A stretch of 64,000 nt of DNA from RGDT01 sp964630925 (lineage in GTDB: Bacteria; Planctomycetota; Planctomycetia; Gemmatales; Gemmataceae). The position numbers and the translations under genes are program-made. The notes beneath the pieces are model-generated. The model saw only the letters and a program-made list of their open reading frames with translations. It ran no database searches and was not told where the DNA came from. This document shows positions 32,519 through 40,761 of this stretch, piece after piece (position 1 is the stretch's first letter; each line of letters starts with the position of its first letter). The stretch lies in contig CAZVZK010000026.1 in assembly GCA_964630925.1 (NCBI GenBank), positions 1 to 64,000 on the forward strand. The letters are read 5' to 3'.

Positions 32519-33646
32519 TCACTTCCCCTTACCCACCACCAGCGGGATCAGACGCTGCATCACCGTGTCGCAGGCGTCCTGGCCCGGCTTCGGCCCGATG
32601 TTCGTCACGATCAGGATGCCCCAATCGAGGTTCGGCACGAACGCCGCCTTGCAGTAATTCCCGGCGTTGCTGCCGTCGTGCGTGTACACCAGGACCCCGC
32701 CGCCCTCCGCCCGCACCAGCCACCCGCCCGGCGTGTACCCCTCGCCCTTCGCCGGCGTGTGCAGCCGCTTGTACCCCTCCGCCGACAGCAGCTTGCCCTT
32801 GCCCCGCGCCCCCGCCAGATGGTCCTGGATGAACAGTGCCCACGAGCCCAGGCTCATGTGGATGCGCGTCGCCGGCGTCATCACCGCCGGGTTGTCGTTC
32901 ACCGCCAGCGGCTCGCGCGCCACGCCCTTGCTGTCGTGCTGCAGCGGCTGGTCCAGCCTCCCCGGCGTCCCCATCGGCCCGAAGCCCGCGTCCTTGATCC
33001 CCAGCGGCGTGAACACCCGGTCCTTGACCGCCTTCTCGTACGGCGTCCTCGTCGCCGCCTCCGCCGCCGCCGCCGCGATCACGTACCCCAGGTTCGAGTA
33101 ATGGTACTTCTCCCCCGGCTCCGCCGCCGGCTTCAGCGCCAGCCCGCGCGCCGCCGCCTCCTGCCGCATCGCCGGCAGCGCCAGCGTCGTCGGCAGCCCC
33201 CAGCCCGGCCTGCTCGACAGGTTGGCCGGCAGCCCCCCCTTGTGCCGCAGCAGGTCGTCCAGCGTGATCTTCCTGTACCCCTCCTGCATCTTCTTCGCCG
33301 CCTTGGGGAACAGCTCCTCCATCGTCTTCTGGGGCTTCAGGACGTCCTTCTCCGCCAGGATCGCCAGCAGCATCGCCGTGAACGCCTTGCTGTCCGACCC
33401 CAGGTGCCACAGGTCGTCCTCCGTCACCAGCGGCGCCTTCGTCAGGATCTTGCGCGTCCCCGTGACGGCCACGCAGTGCAGCCCCTTGCTGGTGACGACG
33501 GCGGCCCCCAGCGCCGGCACCCGCGTCGCCTTGCGGACCGCGTCCACCACCTCCTGCAGCTCGGCCTTCGTGATCTTCGGAGCCGGCGGCGCCTGCCCCC
33601 AGACGCACGCCGGCAACAGGATCAGCCACGGCAGATGCCTCATCAT
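32519..33646 (-). CDS. Serine hydrolase of the beta-lactamase / penicillin-binding family
   Basis: A 375-residue secreted protein (signal about residues 1-18, LPWLILLPACVWGQA). All three active-site motifs of class C-like serine hydrolases are visible: S-x-x-K in LGSDSKAFTAML (about residue 83), Y-x-N in HYSNLGYVI (about residue 181), and H-x-G in VYTHDGSNAG near residue 320. These proteins include esterases and D-aminopeptidases as well as true beta-lactamases; the substrate cannot be told. ATG 33646 overlaps the stop of the upstream dehydrogenase as ATGA, with AGGGG about 6 nt before it, which decides between the tandem ATGs at 33646 and 33643. Its role next to a 2-hydroxyacid dehydrogenase is unclear. 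Confidence 0.88.
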   Translation of the reverse strand: MMRHLPWLILLPACVWGQAPPAPKITKAELQEVVDAVRKATRVPALGAAVVTSKGLHCVAVTGTRKILTKAPLVTEDDLWHLGSDSKAFTAMLLAILAEKDVLKPQKTMEELFPKAAKKMQEGYRKITLDDLLRHKGGLPANLSSRPGWGLPTTLALPAMRQEAAARGLALKPAAEPGEKYHYSNLGYVIAAAAAEAATRTPYEKAVKDRVFTPLGIKDAGFGPMGTPGRLDQPLQHDSKGVAREPLAVNDNPAVMTPATRIHMSLGSWALFIQDHLAGARGKGKLLSAEGYKRLHTPAKGEGYTPGGWLVRAEGGGVLVYTHDGSNAGNYCKAAFVPNLDWGILIVTNIGPKPGQDACDTVMQRLIPLVVGKGK

Positions 33647-36579
33647 GGCCCGCCCCTTTCTCCTGGTGGGGGGCCTTCGGCCTTCTCCCCCCCGCCCCCC
33701 CGCAGCCTGCGCTCCACCACTTCCAACGGGTGCAGGGCGTGCCGCCCCGCCAGGTCCTTGATCTGATGCCGGCACGACGTGCCCGTCGCCGCCACGCACG
33801 CCCCCGGCGCCGCCGCCAGCGACGGCAGAAGCGAAAGCCCCGCGATCTTCGCGCTGACCTCGAAGTGCGCCTTCTCGTACCCGAACGAGCCGGCCATCCC
33901 GCAGCACCCCGCGTCCAGGGTCTTCACGTCCAGGCCGGGGATCATCTTCACCGCCGCCGCGCTCACGCCGTTGCCCAGCAGCGCCTTCTGGTGGCAGTGC
34001 CCGTGGACGACGCACTCCCCCTCGCCCTCCGTCAACGGCAGCTCGCACGCCCCCGCCTTCACCTGATCGGCCAGCCACACGTCGGCCAGCTTCGCCGCGT
34101 CGGCGATGCGCCGCGTCTCGGGCCCCGGTACCAGCTCCGTCCAGTCGTCGGCCAGCGCCAGGATGCACGACGGCTCCAGCCCCAGGATCGGCACGCCGGC
34201 GGGCAGCTTGCGTGCGATGGACGCGGCCTGCGCCTGCACTCGCGCCTTCGCCAGGTGCAACATCCCCTTGCTGATCCACACCCGCCCGCAGCAGAACGCA
34301 TCGAGCAGCGAGACGCCGTAGCCGGCACGCTCCAGAACGCGCACCGCCGCCCGCCCGACGTTCGGCTCCTGATACGTCGTGAAGCAGTCGGCCAGCAGCA
34401 GCACCTTGCCACGCTTGCCGGCGTTGGCGTCCGGCGTGTGCCGGCGGAACCAGCGGCGGAAGTGGTCCGCGTGCAGCCGGGGGAGCGTCCGCCGCCGGTC
34501 GATGCCCGCCGCCTTCTCCAGCACCCAGCGGAACAGCCCCGACTCCTGCACCCAGTTGAACACCGGCGCGACGGGGGCCATCACCCGGTTCATCAGCGGC
34601 ACCCCGGCCACGAGCAGGTGCTCCAGGGGCCGCGGGCGTCCGGTGTAGTAGAGCTGCAAGAACTCGGCCTTCAGCTTGCCGACATCGACGTTCGACGGGC
34701 ACTCGCTCTTGCACGCCTTGCACATCAGGCACAGGTCGAAGACCTCGTGCAGCCAGCGCTCGCGCAGCGCCCGCGGCCCATGGTCGAGGGCGTGCCGCAG
34801 CGCGTTCGCCCGCCCGCGCGTGCTGTCGTTCTCGTCCCTCGTCGCGCGGTAGCTCGGGCACATCGCCCCGCCCGTCGTCTTGCGGCACGCCCCGTTGCCG
34901 TTGCACATCTCCACCGAGCGGAGGAACCCCTCCTGCTTCGAGTAGTCGAACACCGTCGGCGGGTGGTACGGCGTCTGCCCCGGCGGGTAGCGCAGGTTCT
35001 CCGTCATCGGCGGCGCCGCGACGATCTTGCCGGGGTTCAGCACCCCCTCGGGGTCGAACGCCCGCTTGATCTCCTGGAACGCGCGGTAGATCACCGGGCC
35101 GAACATCTTCTCGTTCCACTCGCTGCGGGCCAGGCCGTCGCCGTGCTCCCCCGACAGCGACCCCTGGTGCGCCAGGACCAGCGAGGTGACCTCCTCCGTG
35201 ATGGCGCGCATCCGGGCCACGTCCTGTTGATCCTTGAGGTTCAACAGCGGACGGATGTGCAGACATCCCACCGAGGCGTGACCGTAGAACGAGCCGTCCG
35301 TGCCGTACTTGCGCAGGATGGCCCGGAATTCGGCGACGAACCGGGGCAGCCGCTCCGGCGCGACGGCGCAGTCCTCGATGAACGTGATCGGCTTGCGGTC
35401 TCCGGGGATGCTGTACAAGATCGGCATCGACGCCCGGCGCAGGTTCCACAAGGGCTCGCGGAACTTCGCGTCCACCGCCGGCAGGCACGCCAGGAGCCCC
35501 GGCGTCCCTTGCAGACGCGCCGTCAGCTTCTCGACCTCGGAGCGGACCTCGGCCTCGCTCTCGCCGGAGAACTCGACCATGAACAGCGCCTTCGCCCTCT
35601 TGTCGAGCGGCGCCGTGGTGTCCTTCAGCGCGATGTTCCCCGCCGTCAGCTCGATCAGCAGATGGTCCATCAGCTCGATGGCCGACGGCCTGAATCCCAT
35701 GCACACCGCCAGGGCGTCGAGCGACGCCGCCAGCGAGTCGAACTGCGGCACGAGGAGGCCGCGGAATTTGGGCCTGACCACGACGGAGACCTCGGCCTCG
35801 GTCATGACGGCGAGGGTGCCCTCGCTGCCGACGAGCAGCTGGTGGATGCCGGTCTTGCCGGGCGCCGCCAGCTCGGGGAGGTTGTACCCGCTGACGCGGC
35901 GGAGGATGCGGGGGAAGCGTGCGGCGATCTCCGCCCGGTTGGCATCGACGACCTGCCGCACATCCCGATACAGCCGGCCCTCGCGGGTGGGGCGGTTGGC
36001 CTTCTCGACCCACTCGGCGGGCGAGAGGGCGTCGAAGACGAGCTGGGAGCCGTCGGCCAGGACGGAGTGCATGCGGCGGACGTGATCGACGGTCTTGCCG
36101 TAGACGATGGAGCGCGACCCGGCGGAGTTGTTTCCGATCATGCCGCCGAGGTTGGCCCGGCTGGACGTGGAGACGTCCGGGCCGAATTGCAGGCCGAGCG
36201 GCTCCAGCTCGCGGTTGAGCTGGTCCAGCACGACGCCGGGCTGGACGCGGGCGGTGAGGCGCTCGCGGCTGATGTCGAGGACGGCGTTCATGTACTTGGA
36301 GCAGTCGATGACGACGCCGGGGCCGATGGACTGCCCCGACAGGCTGGTGCCGCCGCCGCGTGGCGTGATGGGCACGCGGGCCTCGGCGCAGATCTGGACG
36401 GCGGCGCGGACGTCGTCGGCGTTCTTCGGCAGCACCACCCCCAGGGGCTCGATCTGATAGATGCTGGCGTCGGTGGCGTAGAGGCGTCGCGTGGCGGGGT
36501 CGAAGCGGGCCTCGCCAACGAGGTTCTCGCGGAGGTGCCGGGCCACGGCGTCGCGCTGCTGCGTGAGGAAGGCGCTCAT
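33643..36579 (-). CDS. FAD- and Fe-S-containing 2-hydroxyacid dehydrogenase (GlcD-GlcF / YdiJ-like fusion)
   Basis: This 978-residue protein joins the glycolate or D-lactate dehydrogenase flavoprotein with its Fe-S partner in one chain, as in E. coli YdiJ. It would oxidise a D-2-hydroxyacid and pass electrons to quinone. The FAD-binding PCMH domain is at about 40-200 (PITPRGGGTSLSGQSIGPGVV; GNNSAGSRSIVYGKTVDHV). The FAD-oxidase C domain is at about 210-490 (LVGSEGTLAV; HGDGLARSEW). Two ferredoxin-like cysteine clusters (CNGNGACRKTTGGAMCPSYR; CLMCKACKSECPSNV) are at about 550-645. CCG-type cysteine motifs (DAFCCGRVWISKG; DAGCCGMAGSFGYE) lie at about 765-905. ATG 36579 precedes a normal N-terminus. 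The gene is divergent from a MarR regulator 105 bp away, a probable regulator. It is coupled to the serine hydrolase by ATGA. Confidence 0.9.
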   Translation of the reverse strand: MSAFLTQQRDAVARHLRENLVGEARFDPATRRLYATDASIYQIEPLGVVLPKNADDVRAAVQICAEARVPITPRGGGTSLSGQSIGPGVVIDCSKYMNAVLDISRERLTARVQPGVVLDQLNRELEPLGLQFGPDVSTSSRANLGGMIGNNSAGSRSIVYGKTVDHVRRMHSVLADGSQLVFDALSPAEWVEKANRPTREGRLYRDVRQVVDANRAEIAARFPRILRRVSGYNLPELAAPGKTGIHQLLVGSEGTLAVMTEAEVSVVVRPKFRGLLVPQFDSLAASLDALAVCMGFRPSAIELMDHLLIELTAGNIALKDTTAPLDKRAKALFMVEFSGESEAEVRSEVEKLTARLQGTPGLLACLPAVDAKFREPLWNLRRASMPILYSIPGDRKPITFIEDCAVAPERLPRFVAEFRAILRKYGTDGSFYGHASVGCLHIRPLLNLKDQQDVARMRAITEEVTSLVLAHQGSLSGEHGDGLARSEWNEKMFGPVIYRAFQEIKRAFDPEGVLNPGKIVAAPPMTENLRYPPGQTPYHPPTVFDYSKQEGFLRSVEMCNGNGACRKTTGGAMCPSYRATRDENDSTRGRANALRHALDHGPRALRERWLHEVFDLCLMCKACKSECPSNVDVGKLKAEFLQLYYTGRPRPLEHLLVAGVPLMNRVMAPVAPVFNWVQESGLFRWVLEKAAGIDRRRTLPRLHADHFRRWFRRHTPDANAGKRGKVLLLADCFTTYQEPNVGRAAVRVLERAGYGVSLLDAFCCGRVWISKGMLHLAKARVQAQAASIARKLPAGVPILGLEPSCILALADDWTELVPGPETRRIADAAKLADVWLADQVKAGACELPLTEGEGECVVHGHCHQKALLGNGVSAAAVKMIPGLDVKTLDAGCCGMAGSFGYEKAHFEVSAKIAGLSLLPSLAAAPGACVAATGTSCRHQIKDLAGRHALHPLEVVERRLRGGGGEKAEGPPPGERGGP

Positions 36580-36658
36580 GCGGTCATCATACGGACGGCG
36601 CGGGGGCGTGGGGCCGCCGCGCCACGGGCATCGGGCGGCCCCACGCGGAGCATCGTCT

Positions 36659-36673
36659 GGACAACATTCGTCC
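36659..36673. promoter_or_regulatory. Candidate MarR operator between divergent genes
   Basis: GGAC-AACATTC-GTCC is an interrupted palindrome in the 105-bp space between the MarR gene and the divergent FAD/Fe-S dehydrogenase. MarR proteins usually bind such short imperfect palindromes in their own promoter. No clear -35 and -10 pair was identified. Confidence 0.3.
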
Positions 36674-36684
36674 GAACAGGTATC

Positions 36685-37164
36685 ATGACGGGCATGAGCG
36701 AGAGCGAGAGGCCCCGCCGGCACTTCGACAGCGCCGAGCAGGAGGCGTACCTGAACCTGTGGCGTACCTACGACCGCCTGCGCGAGGCCGAGGACGAGCT
36801 GTTCGCCGCCCACGGTCTGACGGCCCAGCAGTACAACGCGCTGCGGCTGCTGAAGGCGGAGCACCCCGGGGCGATGCCCACGCTGGCGCTGGCGGGGCGG
36901 CTGATCTCGCGTGCCCCGGACATCACGCGGCTGCTCGACAGGCTGGAGGGGCGTGGCCTGGTGCGGCGCGAGCGGCCCGCCGAGAACCGCCGCGTGGTGG
37001 AGGTGGCGATCACGGCGGCGGGGCTGGCGCTGCTCAAGGGGCTGGCCGGCCCGGTGCGGGCGTGCGGCAAGAGGCAGCTGGGGCACATGCCGGCGGAGAA
37101 GCTGGCGGCGCTGAGCGCGTTGCTGCGTGAGGCCCGCGCCCCGCATGACGACGGCGACTGGTGA
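36685..37164 (+). CDS. MarR-family transcriptional regulator
   Basis: A 159-residue winged-helix protein of normal MarR length. Visible motifs are TAQQYNALRLLKAEHPGAMPTLALAGRLISRAPDITRLLDRLEGRGLVRRERPAENRRVVEVAITAAGLALL, that is, the recognition helix (SRAPDITRLLDRLE, about residues 75-88) and wing (RRERPAENRRVVEV). There are no cysteines of the OhrR redox type in the usual N-terminal position. The ATG at 36685 is preceded by ACAGG; ATG 36694 is the alternative. The stop overlaps the antiporter start (GTGA), and the operon continues to the PaiB-like gene. It probably controls this operon and perhaps the divergent dehydrogenase. The ligand is unknown. Confidence 0.9.
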   Translation: MTGMSESERPRRHFDSAEQEAYLNLWRTYDRLREAEDELFAAHGLTAQQYNALRLLKAEHPGAMPTLALAGRLISRAPDITRLLDRLEGRGLVRRERPAENRRVVEVAITAAGLALLKGLAGPVRACGKRQLGHMPAEKLAALSALLREARAPHDDGDW

Positions 37165-38525
37165 GCGGAGGGCGGGCGGTGCTGGATCAGATGAGGAGGC
37201 TGTCGGCCGAGGAGCTGATGCTGCCGCTGCTGTTGCAGCTGGCGCTGATCCTGACGGCGGCGCGGCTGTTCGCGTGGATGTTCCGGCGGGTGGGTCAGCC
37301 GGCGGTGGTGGGGGAGATCGCGGCGGGGCTGGCCCTGGGGCCGTCGCTGCTGGGGTGGCTGGCGCCGGGGCTGTTCGCGGCGGTGTTCCGGCCGGCGGTG
37401 GGGGAGCTGCCCGCCGAGGCGTCGGACCTGCTGCTGAGCAAGGTGCTGATGGTGCTGGCGCAGCTCGGCCTGGTGCTGATGCTGTTCCTCGTGGGGCTGG
37501 AGTTCGACTTCCGGCACCTGGTGGCGGACTCGCGGGCGGCGGCGGGGGTGGCGGCGGGGGGGGCGGCCGTGCCGTTCGCGCTGGGCGCGGGGCTGGCGTG
37601 GCTGATGTACCCGGCGGTGACGGCGGGCCTGGGGCGGGAGATCTCGCCGCTGGCGTTCTGCCTGTTCATGGGCACGGCGTTGTCGGTGACGGCGCTGCCG
37701 GTGCTGGCGCGGATGATGCAGGAGTGGGGGATCACGCGGACGCGGCTGGCGGCGGTGGTGGTGTCGGCGGCGGCCTTCCAGGACGCCCTGGGCTGGGTGC
37801 TGCTGGCGGGGGTGGCGGCGCTCGCGCGGGGGAGTGGCGGCTCCGGGGTGTGGCTGACGCTGGGGATGCTGGGGGGGGCGATCGGGTTCACGCTGTTCAT
37901 GGTGTGGGCGGTGCGGCCCCTGGTGGCGCGTCTGGGGCGGCACATGCTGGCGGGGGGGGAGCTGGGGGTGAACGGCCTGGCGACGCTGCTGGTGCTGCTG
38001 TTCTTGTGCGCGGCGGCGACGGGCGTGATCGGGGTGTTCGCGATCTTCGGGGCGTTCCTGCTGGGCGCGGTGCTGTCCGGGGAGGCGGAGCTGCGCGAGG
38101 CGGCGTCGCGGCGGATGGGGGGGGTGGTGACGGCGCTGTTCCTGCCGATCTTCTTCGCGTACACCGGCCTGCGGACGGACATCGGCACGCTGGGCTCGTG
38201 GGGGATGGCGGGGCTGGCGGCGGCGGTCCTGGCGGCGGCGGTGGTGGGGAAGGTGGGCGGGTGCGGCCTGGCGATGCGGATGGCGGGGCGGGGGTGGCGT
38301 GAGAGCGCGGCGGTGGGGGTGCTGATGAACACGCGCGGGCTGATGGAGCTGGTGGTGGCGAACGTGGGGCGGGACCTGGGTGTCATCCCGGAGAGTGTGT
38401 ATTGCATGCTGGTGCTGATGGCGCTGGCGACGAACCTGATGACGGCGCCGCTGGTGACGCTGCTGGCTCCTGGGACGGAGCTGGAGGCGCCGATGAGGGC
38501 GTCGCGGGGCGAGGGGGGCGGCTGA
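37161..38525 (+). CDS. Cation:proton antiporter of the CPA2/Kef type
   Basis: A 454-residue inner-membrane protein with about 12-13 hydrophobic helices. Family signs are the N-terminal QPAVVGEIAAGLALGPSLLGWL, the LGLVLMLFLVGLEFD segment, SVTALPVLARMM, the QDALGWVLLAG segment with an acidic residue in a membrane helix, and GVLMNTRGLMELVVANVG near residue 400. It exchanges Na+ or K+ for H+ (ion specificity not readable). There is no TrkA-N or TrkA-C regulatory domain at the C-terminus, unlike KefB/KefC. The GTG start at 37161 overlaps the MarR stop by GTGA, and its end overlaps the PaiB-like start (TGATG). The operon looks like a stress-responsive ion exchange unit (inference). Confidence 0.9.
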   Translation: MSGGRAVLDQMRRLSAEELMLPLLLQLALILTAARLFAWMFRRVGQPAVVGEIAAGLALGPSLLGWLAPGLFAAVFRPAVGELPAEASDLLLSKVLMVLAQLGLVLMLFLVGLEFDFRHLVADSRAAAGVAAGGAAVPFALGAGLAWLMYPAVTAGLGREISPLAFCLFMGTALSVTALPVLARMMQEWGITRTRLAAVVVSAAAFQDALGWVLLAGVAALARGSGGSGVWLTLGMLGGAIGFTLFMVWAVRPLVARLGRHMLAGGELGVNGLATLLVLLFLCAAATGVIGVFAIFGAFLLGAVLSGEAELREAASRRMGGVVTALFLPIFFAYTGLRTDIGTLGSWGMAGLAAAVLAAAVVGKVGGCGLAMRMAGRGWRESAAVGVLMNTRGLMELVVANVGRDLGVIPESVYCMLVLMALATNLMTAPLVTLLAPGTELEAPMRASRGEGGG

Positions 38526-39124
38526 TGTACATCCCGGAACACTTCCGGCAGACGGACGAGGATGAGATCTGGTCTCTGGTGGAGGCGTACCCGTTCGGCC
38601 TGCTGCTGACGGTGCAGGGCGGGGAGCCTTACGGGACGCACCTGCCGTTCCTGGTGGACCGCGGGGCCGGGGCGTTGCTGGGGCACATCGCGCGGGCGAA
38701 TCCGCAGAGAGGGTTTCTCGGAGGGGGGGAGTCTCTGGCGGTGTTCACGGGGCCGCACGCGTACGTCTCGCCGGCGTGGTACGGGGCGGGGGAGGCGGTG
38801 CCGACGTGGAATTACGCGGCGGTGCACGTGTACGGGCGGGTGCGGGAGGTGGCGGGGGAGGAGCTGCTGGTAGTGCTGCGGCGGAGCGTGGAGGTGTTCG
38901 ACCGAGAGGGGTGGGTGCCGGACGAGGGGCACATGCTGGGGCTGGCAGCGGGGGTCGTGGGGCTGCGGATGGAGGTGGCGCGGCTGGAGGGGAAGTGGAA
39001 GCTGAGCCAGAACCAGCCGGAGGGGCGGCGGGCCGGGGTGATGGAGGCCCTGGGGCGGGCCGGCGGCGAGGGGGCGTCGGGGGTGGCGGCCCTGATGCGG
39101 CGGATGGGCGGGAAAACGACTTGA
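38525..39124 (+). CDS. PaiB-like FMN-binding protein
   Basis: This 199-residue protein belongs to the FMN-binding 'negative transcriptional regulator' PaiB family, a split-barrel fold related to flavin oxidoreductases. Motifs in order are MYIPEHFRQTDEDEIW at the start, THLPFLVDRG, HIARANPQ, FTGPHAYVSPAWYGAGEAVPTWNYAAVHVYGRV (the best-conserved family segment) and KWKLSQNQPEGRRAGVMEALG near the end. In Bacillus PaiB represses sporulation and protease genes, but for most members a regulatory role is unproven. ATG 38525 overlaps the antiporter stop. The promoter of the following tRNA gene overlaps this stop codon. Confidence 0.9.
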   Translation: MYIPEHFRQTDEDEIWSLVEAYPFGLLLTVQGGEPYGTHLPFLVDRGAGALLGHIARANPQRGFLGGGESLAVFTGPHAYVSPAWYGAGEAVPTWNYAAVHVYGRVREVAGEELLVVLRRSVEVFDREGWVPDEGHMLGLAAGVVGLRMEVARLEGKWKLSQNQPEGRRAGVMEALGRAGGEGASGVAALMRRMGGKTT

Positions 39125-39149
39125 AAAGTGGTGGGACGTGGTCTAGAAA
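39121..39149 (+). promoter_or_regulatory. Sigma-70-like promoter of the tRNA-Asn gene
   Basis: TTGAAA (39121-39126), 17 nt, then TAGAAA (39144-39149) fits the primary sigma consensus in spacing and matches 5/6 and 4/6 positions. It starts inside the stop codon region of the PaiB-like gene and ends 32 nt before the tRNA 5' end, a normal leader length. Confidence 0.6.
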
Positions 39150-39181
39150 GATGAGGCGAGGGCCTCACCGGCCTCGCGTAT

Positions 39182-39253
39182 TCCCAGGTAGCTCAATGGT
39201 AGAGCAGCCGGCTGTTAACCGGCGGGTTGTAGGTTCGAATCCTACCCTGGGAG
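39182..39253 (+). tRNA. tRNA-Asn (GUU anticodon)
   Basis: A complete cloverleaf is readable: acceptor TCCCAGG pairing with CCTGGGA, D-arm GCTCAATGGTAGAGC, anticodon arm CCGGC-TGTTAAC-CGGC-like with loop CTGTTAA giving anticodon GTT, and T-arm with GGTTCGAATCC. The CCA end is not encoded. It is the only RNA gene seen. A 7-bp hairpin CCGAACC-GGGT-GGTTCGG (39292-39309) lies downstream and may end transcription. Confidence 0.95.
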
Positions 39254-39331
39254 CTTGACCTAAATCGTTGGCCGAACGCTAGTTGCGTTACCCGAACCGG
39301 GTGGTTCGGCGCGGCACTCCAGGGCGATTCC

Positions 39332-40745
39332 GGGGGTAGTCCAAAAAGACCTGACCGTCATGGATTCTGGGGAGGGTGCATCCTGCGGTAGCCGTTGAGG
39401 GAGGCGTGTGCCAGGAGGTTCTGGAGCCAGCCCTCGTGGTAGCGGTGCTTGTTCAGCCTCTCCGCCGGGCAGCGCCACCCCCCGTTCTTCCTCGCCGTCG
39501 CCGGGTGCCACGGCCTGAAGTTGTACAGCAGCGCCCACGCCCTGACGTGGAGCTCGCACGCCTCCTCGCCCCCGTGCAGGTGCTGCCCATTCTCGTTGTA
39601 CCTGCTCATCGCCCTCATCACGCGGTCCAGCATGTTGCTCGTCCGGTGACACCCGGGGTGCGCGTAGGCCTGGCCGTACTCCTTCGCGCGCCCGCACAGC
39701 TTCCCCACCTGCTCGAGCAGCCACGGCCCCAGCCCGCGCCCGCGCGCCCACTCCCACAGCCGCCGCAGCCTCTGGGCGAAGGACCGCCGGGTCAGCGCGT
39801 GGTAGGCGTGCCAGATCTTCGCCGACAGCTCGCGGAACCACCCGTTCAGCTTGCCCCGGCTCCTGACGTTCAGCCAGCCGTGCAGGTAGCAGCGGATCAC
39901 CGCCACCAGCGGGAACAGGGACAGCCACGCCTGCCACGTCGCCGCCCACCCGTCCGCGTTCACCGTCGAGGGCGCGTAGCCGGGCTTCACGTCCTCCGCC
40001 TCCTCCTTGAACACCGCGTAGGCGTCCGTGAGGTCATCGGCGTTGGCCGTCGGCGCGAGCCCGGCGCCGAGGCAGCAGCCCCTGCCGACGGTGGTGGCGA
40101 TGTAGCACTTCTCGCCGTCGCGCGTCTGGTGGTGCTCGTCGGCGAGCAGGTGCTCGGGCGGGTCGGCCCGGCGCAGGGTCGTGCCCACGATGCTGGCGCG
40201 TCCGAAGGCCACCTCCAGGCGATGCCAGTAATCGTGGTCCTTGCCGAAGACCTTGGCGATGGCCCAGAAGGGGACGCCGAAGGAGCGGAGGAAGAGGGGG
40301 CCGGACACCTCGTCGGCGAGGCCGGCCATGTAGGGCATGGCGAAGGAGGGGCGGACGGAGAAGGCCTCGTCGGTGGCCTTGCACTCGATGCGGCGGATGC
40401 GCAGGCCCAACTTCACGGAGACGCGGGAGTCCTTGAGGAGGTAGCCGTGGGCGAAGGCCTCGGGGAACAGCTCCGGCACGAGGAGGAAGAGGCGGTCCAG
40501 CTCGGCGCGGAAGGCGGCGGGGTCGGCGACGGCCTCCTCGTAGGCCTCTTGGTCGAAGGGGAGGCAGATGGTAGAACACCCGCGGGGCCTGCGCCCCGCA
40601 CTCATGGCCATGGTCCACCTCCGTCGTTGACGGTTACATGCAAGGTGGATCATGGCCTCCTTCCTTCCCATCGTCATCCTGGCCGCACGTTCACGCCCCG
40701 ACGCCCTCCCCAAACTCCATGACGGTCAGAAAAAGACTACCCCCT
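39332..40745. mobile_element. Insertion element with inverted ends and one transposase gene
   Basis: The left end GGGGGTAGTC (39332) followed by CTGACCGTCATGGA and TGGGGAGG is mirrored by the right end, whose reverse complement reads GGGGGTAGTC, CTGACCGTCATGGA and TTTGGGGAGG (ending about 40745). The spacing between the first two blocks differs by about 5 nt. A single minus-strand transposase fills the element. I could not see a convincing target-site duplication. A hairpin CTACCCC-CTCGCAG-GGGGTAG-like sits exactly at the right edge, so this border is approximate. Total length is about 1.4 kb. The IS family cannot be named without a search. Confidence 0.72.
39358..40611 (-). CDS. Transposase of the insertion element
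   Basis: The 417-residue protein has the character of an RNase H-like transposase common in Gemmata-type genomes. Conserved-looking blocks are LLADEHHQTRDGEKCYIATTVG (about residue 165), STVNADGWAATWQAW (about 225), VIRCYLHGWLNVRSRGKL, CHRTSNMLDRVMRAMSRYN and GGEEACELHVRAWALLYNFRPWHPATAR. The D ... D ... E pattern (DEHH, NADGW, GEEACE) is a plausible catalytic triad but is inferred. ATG 40611 has GGAGG a few nt upstream; longer in-frame extensions enter the inverted repeat. The stop codon is built from the left inverted repeat (TCA within CCGTCATGG). The gene appears intact, so the element may be active. Confidence 0.82.
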   Translation of the reverse strand: MAMSAGRRPRGCSTICLPFDQEAYEEAVADPAAFRAELDRLFLLVPELFPEAFAHGYLLKDSRVSVKLGLRIRRIECKATDEAFSVRPSFAMPYMAGLADEVSGPLFLRSFGVPFWAIAKVFGKDHDYWHRLEVAFGRASIVGTTLRRADPPEHLLADEHHQTRDGEKCYIATTVGRGCCLGAGLAPTANADDLTDAYAVFKEEAEDVKPGYAPSTVNADGWAATWQAWLSLFPLVAVIRCYLHGWLNVRSRGKLNGWFRELSAKIWHAYHALTRRSFAQRLRRLWEWARGRGLGPWLLEQVGKLCGRAKEYGQAYAHPGCHRTSNMLDRVMRAMSRYNENGQHLHGGEEACELHVRAWALLYNFRPWHPATARKNGGWRCPAERLNKHRYHEGWLQNLLAHASLNGYRRMHPPQNP

Positions 40746-40761
40746 CGCAGAGGGGTAGCCG

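Noticed and set aside
33730..36684. Very long plus-strand open frame continuous with the MarR gene
   Set aside because: It lies opposite the FAD/Fe-S dehydrogenase and has Arg/His/Ala-rich low-complexity translation. Only the last 160 codons, from 36685, are a real gene.
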